Assembly: GCA_018828385.1 (NCBI GenBank)
Contig: JAHJVE010000008.1
Span: 124,001 to 188,000 of the forward strand
Origin: Gammaproteobacteria bacterium
GTDB lineage: Bacteria; Pseudomonadota; Gammaproteobacteria; Burkholderiales; Rhodocyclaceae
Direction: 5' to 3'
Length of the DNA stretch: 64,000 nt
The notes under the pieces are model-generated. The model did no database searches. It had not been told where the DNA came from and saw nothing but the letters and a program-made list of their open reading frames with translations. Position numbers and translations under genes: made by a program. This document shows positions 24,454 through 32,048 of this stretch, piece by piece (position 1 is the first letter of the stretch; every line of letters starts with the position of its first letter).

Positions 24454-27400
24454 ATGCCATTCATTCCGCTTGAACAGTCCAACGATATTCAGCCTAGAGG
24501 CTTCATCCCGTTGCCCGGTGCTGAGAAGGATCGGCCGCGCCGCGGCTTCACTCCACTGCAAGCAGACCCCGAGCGCCCGAGCATGGCCAAGCAGCTTGCC
24601 CTGGAAAACCCGGCAGCGGCCATTGCCGAAACCGGACTTAACCTGGCATCGCAGGCGGTGGCGCTCCCGGTTGCTGGCCTCGCAGGACTGGCGACAGAAG
24701 CAGGCAACGCTCTGGGCCTGACTGAGAAGAAGGGCGCCGATGTCGTGCACCAGGTGGGCGAGGCCATGACCTACCAACCCCGCGGCGAATTGGGGAAGGC
24801 GACTACCGAGCTTGCAACCTACCCATTCCAGAAATTGGCCGAAGCTGGCCAGTACTTGGGCGGCAAGACCTTGGAAGCAACCGATAGCCCGCTGGCGGCA
24901 ACGGTGGTCGACACGGCGATCAATGCCTTGCCGATGGTCATTGATCCGGCGATGCGTGCAGCCAAAAAAGCGAAGGCTGGAAATGTCGAGGCGATACCGG
25001 CAGAACAGGCAACCAGTGTTACGGGGGCGGATGTAACAGCGCCCGTAACAGAAAAAGGCGGAGGTGCATCGCCCGTGGTTACACCTGAAGTTACACCGAA
25101 ATCCCGTGGTTTCGTTCCACTCGATGATGCACCGCTCGCTGCAATGGCGAAGTCTGGTGAAGCAAATGCCGATGCATCCGCGGGTGCGTACCGGCAGGCC
25201 GTTGATAACGCCGCTGGCGTAGTTTCTGGCGATCCGGCCCCGCGCGGTTTCCAATCTATGAAGGAGGCCGGTGATGGCATCGCTCAAGAAAACGTACAAG
25301 CGGGAGTACGCCGCTCTCCAATGGGCGATTCGTTGGTGCTCAGACACGACGCACCGGAACTGGCCATGGTACGGGGGGCGGGGGATAACGGTTTGCCCGG
25401 AGTGGCAGAGCAGCTTCGAGACGTTCCTGCGCGACGTTGGTCCGAAGCCGAAGCACAGCAAGAGCCGGTCAATCTGGCTGGGCAGGCTGGACGTGAACGG
25501 GAACTACGAGCCGGGGAATTGCGCCTGGGTGCCGAGGCAGCGCCAGATTACACACCGCCGGTTCTGTCACCGGATTCAATGCAACGACAAGGAATTGACC
25601 ATAGAGGAGGCGGCGCGGGATCTGGCGATTTGCTCGGAGCGTCTCAGGCTGCGGATCGTGCAGCAGGGGATGGAGCCGGCCGAGGCAATTACTCGCAGTC
25701 TCAGAAAGTACCGGAAGTGTTCGGTGTTCCTGACGCACGGCGGGCTGACACTGTCGACGCTGGAATGGGAAAGCAAGCTGTGCCTGACACGAGGCAACTT
25801 GCGCAAACGACTCAGGCGCGGGATGCCGCTGGAAAAAGCATTGCAACCGGGCGACTTCCGGAAACTCAGCCGTCCGCGAAAGGCTTCCAGCCCCTAAACG
25901 CAGAAGTGCAGCCGATGGCCGGCAAGGTGCAGAACAGTTGGGCGCCGGGGGCAAATTACGCCCCGTTGATCGATGACGCCAAGAGCCCGGCCGGCGCCGC
26001 CAGTGTGGTCGACCTGCCCAATCCTGTTCGTCGCGAGAACATCATCAAGGATTTCACACGGGCGCTCGACAGCACGATCTACGAAGGCAGGGTGAAGGGC
26101 AAGAAACGTCTCGGCTTCTTCCGGCCAGGTGTCGAAGAGGTGCGAATCAAGCGGTTCAACGACATCGAAGTGGCCAGCCACGAAATGGCCCACCTGATTG
26201 ATCATCGCGTGCCTGAACTCTCGCAAGCGATGAAGGCCGATAAGGCTCTGGCGGCCGAGCTGCGCAGTGTGTCCTACGATCAGCGCAATATCGCTGAAGG
26301 TTTTGCCGAGGGCATGCGCTTGTGGATGACGCAGCCAGACGTTCTGCAAGCCAGAGCGCCGAAGGTTGCCGCCTTCCTGGATGGTTTCGCCGCCAAGCAC
26401 GCCTACGGCCCGGCACTGAAGAAGGCACAGGCCGATATGGTTGGCTGGTTCGGTCAGGATGCACTTAACCGCGCCCGCTCGAAGATCGGCACGGATAAGC
26501 CATTCGCTGAGTTCGTGGACCGCGCTTTCGACAAGTTCCGACAGTCCGTTGTGGATGACCTGCACGGTATCTACGTTATGGAGCGCGACATGACCGGCGG
26601 CAAAATCAAGCCCGGTGGAACCTACGAAACTGCCCGGCTATCCCGTGCCTCTGCCTCGATTGCCGATGGCGCGATCAGGTACGGCTATCCGGTCGTAAAG
26701 GCGGACCGTAGTTTCACCTTTGCAGGGAAGGGTTTGGAGGAAATTCTGCGTCCGCTGGCTGGCAGCATGGATGATGCGCTGCTGTACTTCGTCGGAAGGT
26801 CTGCACGCGAGCTGATGATGCAAGGCCGGGAGCATCTTTTCACCAAGGCCGAGATCAAGGGCATGCTCGAGCTGCATACACCTGAGAGGTTGCAAGCATT
26901 CCGCGAGTACCAGAGGTGGAATAAGGGCATCCTCGATTTCGCCGAGGCCCAAGGTGTGCTGAATCCGGAAACGCGCAAGCTGTGGAAGCGGACCGAATAC
27001 CTGCCGTTTCATCGCGTGCAGCAGCCGGGAAGCCTGAAGGGCAAGCCTGGTGACTGGTCGGGCGTCAAGGCACTGACCGGCGGCACGGACAATATTCGCG
27101 ACGTTCTCGGGAACATGGTCGCGAACGCCGCACAACTGATTGACGTGGCGGTGAAGAACGAAGCACGCCTGAAGGTTGCCGAACTGGCCAGCAAGCCAGG
27201 TGGCGGCAAGTTCATGGTCAAGATCGATTCCGAATCTCGACCGGTGAAGATTGCCGGCAGTCAGATCATGGATGAAATGCTGAAGCGCTACGGCATCGCA
27301 ATTGATGGCCAGCCGCCCGCTTTCTTCGAGTTCTTTCTGCAAGGACAGCCGCCAGCCGGTGGCAATGTCGTTGCCGTGCTGAAGGGCGGGAAGCCCGTCT

Positions 27401-28983
27401 GGTACGAAGTCGGAGATCCCATCTTGTACCGGGCATTGTCGTCACTCGATCGGGCTCCCATGCACTGGCTGACCCAGTGGCTCGGCATGCCCAAACGTAT
27501 CGGACAGGCAACGATCACCCTGACCCCTGATTTCATGGTGGCGAACATTGCCCGCGACACAATCATGGGCGCCGTGATGTCGCGTTCTGGCTTTCGGCCA
27601 GTGCTCGATTCGTTAAAGGGAATGCGCCTGCGGATGACGAATGATCCTCTGTATAAGGACTACATCGCCAACGGCGGCGGGCTCTCCAGTTTGTACCTGG
27701 ATGAGCATCATCTGCGCACGAAGCTGGAGAAGTTTTACAACCGGCAGGGGATTGATTACCGAACGGTGCTGGATACGCCCGACAAGGTTCTCAGCGCAAT
27801 CGAAACGATGGCCGATGCTTTCGAGATGTCGACGCGTATGGGCGAGTACGGTCGTGCCATCAAGGCCGGGGAGCATCCACGCCATGCTGCATACCAGGGC
27901 CGGGAAGTCTCGACTGACTTTGCCATGAAGGGCGATAGCAAAGCTCTCGGCTTCATGTACGACACGGTGATGTTCCTCCGGCCTGCTGTCGTTTCCATGG
28001 ATCGCCTATATCGCGGCGTTGCCCACGATCCGAACCGGGCAGCCATCGGCATCAAGACGGCGATGATTGCGCTGTCGTCTGTCGGGCTGTACCTGCTGAA
28101 CCGTGACGATCCGCGCTATGCCGATTTGCCGGATTGGGATCGGGATACGAATTGGCACTTCTTTGTCGGCGACCAGCATTTCCGGTACCCAAAAATATGG
28201 GAAATCGGCGCCGTGGCCAGTTCGGCAGAGCGCACCGTAGAGCGCCTGATGGAATCGAACCCGGCAGGGTTGGGCTCCGATTTCGCCCGAATAATAGGCC
28301 ATACCTTCAGCCTGAACCTGATGCCGCAGATCCTGGCACCGATCTACGAGCAGGGGGCCAACAAGAACAGCTTCACGAAGGCGCCCATCGAAACGCCGGG
28401 CATGGAGAACGTGCAGCCATTCCTCCGGGCCAAGCCGAACACCAGCGAAACGATGCGAGCGCTTGGCATGGCCACACGGAACATGCCGGAGGGCTTGCAA
28501 GTGAATCCAGTTCGCACAGAGGCGCTGCTGCGGGGCTACCTGAATACCTGGGCAACTTACGGCTTGATGATGACCGACAAGGCTTTCTTCAACGATGCCG
28601 GCCCGACGATGCGCACCGATGAATTGCCCGTGGTTCGCCGCTTCTACGCTCAAGAGCCGGCTAAGCACACCAAGTTCGAAACGCAGTTCTACGACATGTT
28701 GGGCGAGGCCAAGCGCTTGCAGGGAACCATGCGGGAATTGGATCGCACTGGCCGTCCGGAGATTGCCGATGAGAAGGAGCGCAGCCCGCTTGCCGGCGAA
28801 TCCAAGCCCCTGGAGCGAGCTCAGCAGAGCATCAAGGCAATCAACGCCGAGATGATGAAGACGCACCGCGACAAGTCCCTGGCACCAGATGAAAGGCGCC
28901 AGCGCATAGACGAACTGATTGCCGAGAAGAACCTGCTACTGAAGGCGACCGTGCAGGACGCCAAAGCAGCGCAGAAACGATAA
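24454..28983 (+). CDS. Giant polyvalent phage protein with HExxH and LPD38-like region
   Basis: A 1509-residue protein from ATG 24454 (GAGAG nearby; an ATG 13 codons earlier lacks a ribosome site). Five copies of [RK]GFxPL-like motifs occur near residues 15, 30, 218, 263 and 475. A zinc-protease-type HEMAH lies near residue 575. From about 740 to the end it resembles the 'large polyvalent protein-associated' (LPD38) regions of phages and conjugative elements, ending in a charged helical tail. Such proteins are thought to be injected with DNA. Residues 274-481 are encoded by a stretch that also holds another gene in a different frame, and residues ~188-215 by triple-word modules. Confidence 0.75.
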   Translation: MPFIPLEQSNDIQPRGFIPLPGAEKDRPRRGFTPLQADPERPSMAKQLALENPAAAIAETGLNLASQAVALPVAGLAGLATEAGNALGLTEKKGADVVHQVGEAMTYQPRGELGKATTELATYPFQKLAEAGQYLGGKTLEATDSPLAATVVDTAINALPMVIDPAMRAAKKAKAGNVEAIPAEQATSVTGADVTAPVTEKGGGASPVVTPEVTPKSRGFVPLDDAPLAAMAKSGEANADASAGAYRQAVDNAAGVVSGDPAPRGFQSMKEAGDGIAQENVQAGVRRSPMGDSLVLRHDAPELAMVRGAGDNGLPGVAEQLRDVPARRWSEAEAQQEPVNLAGQAGRERELRAGELRLGAEAAPDYTPPVLSPDSMQRQGIDHRGGGAGSGDLLGASQAADRAAGDGAGRGNYSQSQKVPEVFGVPDARRADTVDAGMGKQAVPDTRQLAQTTQARDAAGKSIATGRLPETQPSAKGFQPLNAEVQPMAGKVQNSWAPGANYAPLIDDAKSPAGAASVVDLPNPVRRENIIKDFTRALDSTIYEGRVKGKKRLGFFRPGVEEVRIKRFNDIEVASHEMAHLIDHRVPELSQAMKADKALAAELRSVSYDQRNIAEGFAEGMRLWMTQPDVLQARAPKVAAFLDGFAAKHAYGPALKKAQADMVGWFGQDALNRARSKIGTDKPFAEFVDRAFDKFRQSVVDDLHGIYVMERDMTGGKIKPGGTYETARLSRASASIADGAIRYGYPVVKADRSFTFAGKGLEEILRPLAGSMDDALLYFVGRSARELMMQGREHLFTKAEIKGMLELHTPERLQAFREYQRWNKGILDFAEAQGVLNPETRKLWKRTEYLPFHRVQQPGSLKGKPGDWSGVKALTGGTDNIRDVLGNMVANAAQLIDVAVKNEARLKVAELASKPGGGKFMVKIDSESRPVKIAGSQIMDEMLKRYGIAIDGQPPAFFEFFLQGQPPAGGNVVAVLKGGKPVWYEVGDPILYRALSSLDRAPMHWLTQWLGMPKRIGQATITLTPDFMVANIARDTIMGAVMSRSGFRPVLDSLKGMRLRMTNDPLYKDYIANGGGLSSLYLDEHHLRTKLEKFYNRQGIDYRTVLDTPDKVLSAIETMADAFEMSTRMGEYGRAIKAGEHPRHAAYQGREVSTDFAMKGDSKALGFMYDTVMFLRPAVVSMDRLYRGVAHDPNRAAIGIKTAMIALSSVGLYLLNRDDPRYADLPDWDRDTNWHFFVGDQHFRYPKIWEIGAVASSAERTVERLMESNPAGLGSDFARIIGHTFSLNLMPQILAPIYEQGANKNSFTKAPIETPGMENVQPFLRAKPNTSETMRALGMATRNMPEGLQVNPVRTEALLRGYLNTWATYGLMMTDKAFFNDAGPTMRTDELPVVRRFYAQEPAKHTKFETQFYDMLGEAKRLQGTMRELDRTGRPEIADEKERSPLAGESKPLERAQQSIKAINAEMMKTHRDKSLAPDERRQRIDELIAEKNLLLKATVQDAKAAQKR
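25017..25096 (+). repeat. Two triple-word modules inside the giant gene
   Basis: TGTTACG/TGTAACA/CGTAACA begin at 25017, 25032 and 25044 (15 then 12 bp). GGTGCATC/GGTTACAC/AGTTACAC begin at 25063, 25077 and 25089 (14 then 12 bp). Word and spacing match modules of the intergenic array at 29737-30057. In frame they encode VTGADVTAPVT and ASPVVTPEVTP. Confidence 0.75.
25274..25897 (+). CDS. Nested gene: HNH/homing-endonuclease-associated type protein
   Basis: A 207-residue ORF wholly inside the giant gene, in another frame. A perfect AAGGAGG at 25261-25267 stands 6 bases before its ATG. The segment WPWYGGRGITVCPEWQSSFE, then FLRDVG and LDVNGNYEPGNCAWV, is the well-known phage motif of small HNH/AP2-type homing-endonuclease-related proteins. 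The C-terminal half is basic with an HTH-like ARDLAICSERLRLRIVQQGM. The host frame over this stretch is low-complexity (GAGSGDLLGASQAADRAAGD), so the nested frame is probably the conserved one. Confidence 0.75.
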   Translation: MASLKKTYKREYAALQWAIRWCSDTTHRNWPWYGGRGITVCPEWQSSFETFLRDVGPKPKHSKSRSIWLGRLDVNGNYEPGNCAWVPRQRQITHRRFCHRIQCNDKELTIEEAARDLAICSERLRLRIVQQGMEPAEAITRSLRKYRKCSVFLTHGGLTLSTLEWESKLCLTRGNLRKRLRRGMPLEKALQPGDFRKLSRPRKASSP

Positions 28984-29008
28984 CCACCACCACAGAAGGA
29001 GATTCACC

Positions 29009-29485
29009 ATGTTGCCTGAAGCACAAGAACACGTTGCCGCCCTTGAGGCCAAGGAAACCGCCGAACGCCAGGCGACGCTGCAGCAAACCGAGCGGGTGCG
29101 AATGATCGGCGTATTGCAGCAGACAATCGCCGATGCTGAGCGCCGCAAGGTCGCGCCGATTTTCTCGAATGAGACGGCCGAGCTTTCTAACTCATCCATG
29201 CAGAGCCGCGTCGACCGACTGGCGAATGATTACGAGAACCGTTTGTGGCACGAACTGCAGGCAGGCCGGCGGTATCCCCTCGACCTGTGCAGCGAAGGTG
29301 CGATCGCCTATTTCTGCCGTGACCTGATCCTAAGTAAATTGCCCGCACTGGCAGCGAAGATCAGCAGCCGCGATTTCAAGGGTGAAGTGGCCAGCGAAGA
29401 GAAGCGTGCCGCTGTTGTTGCCGATTGCGACCGGATTATTTCCGAAGCCAAGGTCAGGCTGGCTGAATTGGCCGTGCCTAGCTAA
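29009..29485 (+). CDS. Helical element protein of unknown function
   Basis: A 158-residue protein with AGGAG at 28998-29002, 25 bp after the giant gene. Residues 1-75 are strongly helical/coiled-coil (VAALEAKETAERQATLQQTE); the C-terminus is another charged helix. No family recognised. A long hairpin follows 23 bp after the stop. Confidence 0.6.
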   Translation: MLPEAQEHVAALEAKETAERQATLQQTERVRMIGVLQQTIADAERRKVAPIFSNETAELSNSSMQSRVDRLANDYENRLWHELQAGRRYPLDLCSEGAIAYFCRDLILSKLPALAAKISSRDFKGEVASEEKRAAVVADCDRIISEAKVRLAELAVPS

Positions 29486-29508
29486 AAATACAGCCAAGTA
29501 CCCAAAGG

Positions 29509-29549
29509 CTGCCCAAATGGTCAGATTTGAAATCCGACCATTTGGGCAG
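29509..29549. terminator. Long near-perfect hairpin after the late genes
   Basis: CTGCCCAAATGGTC pairs with GACCATTTGGGCAG (14 bp); inside, GATTT pairs with AAATC after one A/C mismatch. There is no T-run. It may end or stabilise the late transcript, and it opens the 750-bp non-coding region. Confidence 0.6.
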
Positions 29550-29556
29550 GGGTGAA

Positions 29557-29738
29557 TACAAAGGTTTTACAAAGGGTGAATGTCAAGGTTTAGCCAAGGG
29601 TCGGCGTTGTTCCTGTTGGTCTTCGAATGCACAGGTTGCGGCTAGGGTGGAGCGGCTACTGCCTAAATCGAATAGCAAGGTTTCCACAAGGGTGTCGCGA
29701 CTTACGCAGACGCTTGAATGCTAGGTTTTGCTAAGGGT
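29557..29738 (+). repeat. Five AGGTTT/AGGGT paired repeats
   Basis: Pairs of the form YAAGGTTT..YAAGGGT occur at 29557, 29583, 29631, 29674 and 29719, with the two AGG words always 11 bp apart. The base(s) preceding each AGG co-vary between the two halves: TACAAAGG/TACAAAGG in copy 1, CAAGG/CAAGG in copies 2 and 4, TGCTAGG/TGCTAAGG in copy 5. No convincing gene is present here. Confidence 0.7.
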
Positions 29739-30057
29739 ACGCAGAGCGCAGTACGCAGCCAGGTACGCGCGGAAACCGATGGTTCGCAGGATCAGGTTAG
29801 CAGCAAAAGCGCAGTGCGCAAATCAGAAGTGCGCAGCATAGTGCGCACGGAAATGATGGTATCCAGATCCCGGTATCCAACCTGGTATCCACGAAATTGG
29901 CAGTGACGGGCAATGGTTACACAGGCTGAGGTTACACCTCTGGTTGCACCAAAAAGGGCCGCTTTCCTGGACGGCCAGAATGTAACAACACCGATGTAAC
30001 AGCCGGTGTAACAGAAAATCGCAGGTTTCCAGGCCGAGGTTTCCAAGGTGGTTTCCA
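29737..30057 (+). repeat. Array of triple-word modules (W-14/15-W-12-W)
   Basis: Six clear modules each repeat their own 7-8-bp word three times at 14 or 15 then 12 bp. GTACGCA: 29737, 29751, 29763. GTGCGCA: 29814, 29829, 29841. GGTATCCA: 29858, 29872, 29884. GGTTACAC: 29915, 29930, 29942 (last GGTTGCAC). TGTAACA: 29981, 29995, 30007. GGTTTCCA: 30024, 30038, 30050. A degenerate seventh (GGTTCGCA/GGTTAGCA/AAAGCGCA) starts at 29781. The array is followed by the hairpin TGACGCA-GATT-TGCGTCA (30063-30080). The stretch 29486-30238 holds no gene I can support. Confidence 0.85.
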
Positions 30058-30238
30058 AGGAATGACGCAGATTTGCGTCATGGCGAATAGTCCAAAGATG
30101 CAAGCGGATTTACAACTGAGATCAAGCGTCCGAAAGATCTGTCCTTTGCCCTCGTCCGAGGTGCGTCAAGCGCAAATACCTTGCGCATAAATGCTGGTAG
30201 TATATCCACAGGAGTGAACCATCCCTTTGGAGCAACTT

Positions 30239-30886
30239 ATGTCGCGAAGCAAGACGCTTCTATTGCTGTTGGTCTGCTTGATAAATGGTTCATCTCAGGC
30301 AGCTATTTTGAGGTCATCGTATGGTCTCATTGATACGGCGACAGGTCTTGAATGGTTAAAGCTGACAATTACTGCTGGCCAAAGTTACAACTCGGTGGCC
30401 TCCGGTTGGGGTGGCTTTGTCGGAAGTGGATGGGGATTCGCATCTGTCGACGACGTGGCCACCCTGTTCACGGATGCCGGAGGTACGGTTGCCCCTAGTG
30501 GTACCGATGGCATCTATCAACCCACGAACTACGAACCTGCACGTACCCTAATCGGCATTCTTGGAGCTACTATTTCGATAGTTAATGAGGGTGGCGAGAC
30601 ATTCGGCGTCCGAGGGATATTGGGAACCAGCAACTACGACAGGACACATCAGACCGCTTACTTGCAAACCACTATCTTTGTTCATGGGATGCCAAGTCAA
30701 GGTTTGCTCTGGGCCGATGGAGGTGGGCAAGATTACTGGGATTGGTATGCAACACCCGAGACTGGATCATTCCTCGTACGCGCCGCTTCGACCCTATCTG
30801 TTCCTGAGCCAGGAACCTGCACATTGCTGTTGATAGGGATTGGTCTAGCGGTTGGCATTTCCAGATTCAAGCGAAAGCTGGCTTAG
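30239..30886 (+). CDS. PEP-CTERM sorted exported protein
   Basis: A 215-residue secreted protein. An N-terminal signal peptide (SKTLLLLLVCLINGSSQA) is followed by a soluble domain rich in Gly/Trp (YGLIDTATGLEWLKL resembles the DUF1566-like lectin style). The C-terminus has the exosortase signal VPEPGTCTLLLIGIGLAV followed by basic residues RFKRK. The ATG at 30239 has GGAG 6 bases upstream. A PEP-CTERM protein depends on a host exosortase, so this is cargo suited to exosortase-bearing Rhodocyclales. Confidence 0.85.
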   Translation: MSRSKTLLLLLVCLINGSSQAAILRSSYGLIDTATGLEWLKLTITAGQSYNSVASGWGGFVGSGWGFASVDDVATLFTDAGGTVAPSGTDGIYQPTNYEPARTLIGILGATISIVNEGGETFGVRGILGTSNYDRTHQTAYLQTTIFVHGMPSQGLLWADGGGQDYWDWYATPETGSFLVRAASTLSVPEPGTCTLLLIGIGLAVGISRFKRKLA

Positions 30887-31328
30887 CCTCCCTGTTTTGT
30901 ACTGGTGGCATTCATCGAATCCGAGGAACCGCTGCTCGAATCTGAGCAGCGGTAAATTGCCTCGATAGGTATCTGCGCCCTATCGGTCGACAGCATCTTG
31001 GCGTGGCGGCTGCGCTACGCCCCGACGTGGTTGAAATCATACTCCGCTGGCATTGAACATTGGAGCAAGTCCATCGGCGGCAACAATGAAAATATTTTTC
31101 ACTGACCAGGCGCCGTTTATCACGAATCAACATCCGAGATAGCCTGTTACGCAGGCGTTTCAACAGATTTGATTACCGGAGATTGCTTGCCGTTAAGCGC
31201 GCAAAATTGGACTATTTTTATTGGAACAACATAGGCATGATGATGCTGTGCAAGGCGCACAAGCGAACGCCCCGAGGACTGGCATCCAGGGGGCGCTCTG
31301 ACCAGACAGACTATCAAGGAGTCACATC
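30887..31328. other. Intergenic region, hairpin and no supported gene
   Basis: Just after the PEP-CTERM gene, ACCGCTGCTC-GAATCT-GAGCAGCGGT (30928-30953) is a perfect 10-bp stem and could be a terminator without T-run. The remaining ~370 bp has only short ORFs on both strands with shadow-like composition; it may be a decayed gene. AAGGAG at 31316-31321 belongs to the next gene. Confidence 0.5.
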
Positions 31329-31592
31329 ATGGCTGCTATCAATTCTACGACCACAACGACCGGCAACGATGCCGACTACGTTTCTGGAAGTCTCGCCGAT
31401 GTTTTTATGCTGGTATCCGCTGCAAGGCGGCTGATCGAAAACAAGGATGGTGAAGCCTCTTGTCTGCTGGAAAAGGCCATGTCTGAAATTCGTGCTGCCC
31501 AGGACTATCTGGAGGCCATGGACCCGATTGAATCGCCGATCTCTCATGACGTGGCCAAAATGCTCGGTCGGATCGGCAGGCCACGGATGTAA
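31329..31592 (+). CDS. Small helical protein of unknown function
   Basis: An 87-residue protein with a good AAGGAG site. After a Thr-rich start it is a helical segment (DVFMLVSAARRLIENKDGEA). No domain recognised; similar four-helix small proteins occur in accessory DNA. It lies 17 bp before the DUF2513 gene and probably shares its transcript. Confidence 0.6.
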   Translation: MAAINSTTTTTGNDADYVSGSLADVFMLVSAARRLIENKDGEASCLLEKAMSEIRAAQDYLEAMDPIESPISHDVAKMLGRIGRPRM

Positions 31593-31609
31593 TGAAAGGG
31601 GAGTGAGCG

Positions 31610-31999
31610 ATGCGCCGCGATATGGACCTGATTCGAGAACTGATGCTGAAGTTGGAGTCAGTGCCGAGAAAGCCGGGAATCGTTGAGGAATTATCCGCTG
31701 GCGAGGGTGAAATGATTTTCGAGGGCTATTCGTCGGACGAAATCGACTATCACTTGAATCTGATCGTTGAGGCCGGTTTTCTCGCGACCCACGGGATGAT
31801 GATGTCTGGAGCCGTTCTGTTTGATCGACTGACGTGGGCAGGGCATGATTTTGTTGACTCCGTTCGCAGCCCCGAAGTCTGGGCCAAGACCAAGAAAGGA
31901 GCCGAGGCTGCTGGCGGCTTCACTGTTGATCTGCTCAAGGATCTGGCAAAGGGTTTCATCAAGAAGCAGATCGAGGAATACACCGGGGTGAAGCTTTGA
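31610..31999 (+). CDS. DUF2513-family protein
   Basis: A 129-residue protein. The start MRRDMDLIRELMLKLES and the winged-helix-like middle (SSDEIDYHLNLIVEAGFLAT, then LTWAGHDFVDSVRS) match DUF2513, a family common on mobile elements and near phage-defence genes. Fold and role are likely DNA-binding (winged helix). It is followed within 49 bp by the HipA-like kinase gene. Confidence 0.8.
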   Translation: MRRDMDLIRELMLKLESVPRKPGIVEELSAGEGEMIFEGYSSDEIDYHLNLIVEAGFLATHGMMMSGAVLFDRLTWAGHDFVDSVRSPEVWAKTKKGAEAAGGFTVDLLKDLAKGFIKKQIEEYTGVKL

Positions 32000-32048
32000 T
32001 GTGGCGGCGAGATGATCAACCGGGATGTGCTGAAGGGTGATTCCTGAG

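Noticed and set aside
29527-29906. Short ORFs of 62-65 codons in the repeat region
   Set aside because: They are by-products of the repeated words, without ribosome sites; translation cannot be supported.
29486-30100. CRISPR array
   Set aside because: There is no constant repeat with unique spacers; words change from module to module and no cas gene is present.
31183-31434. 83-codon plus-strand ORF
   Set aside because: Overlaps the better-supported 31329 gene in another frame and has no ribosome site.
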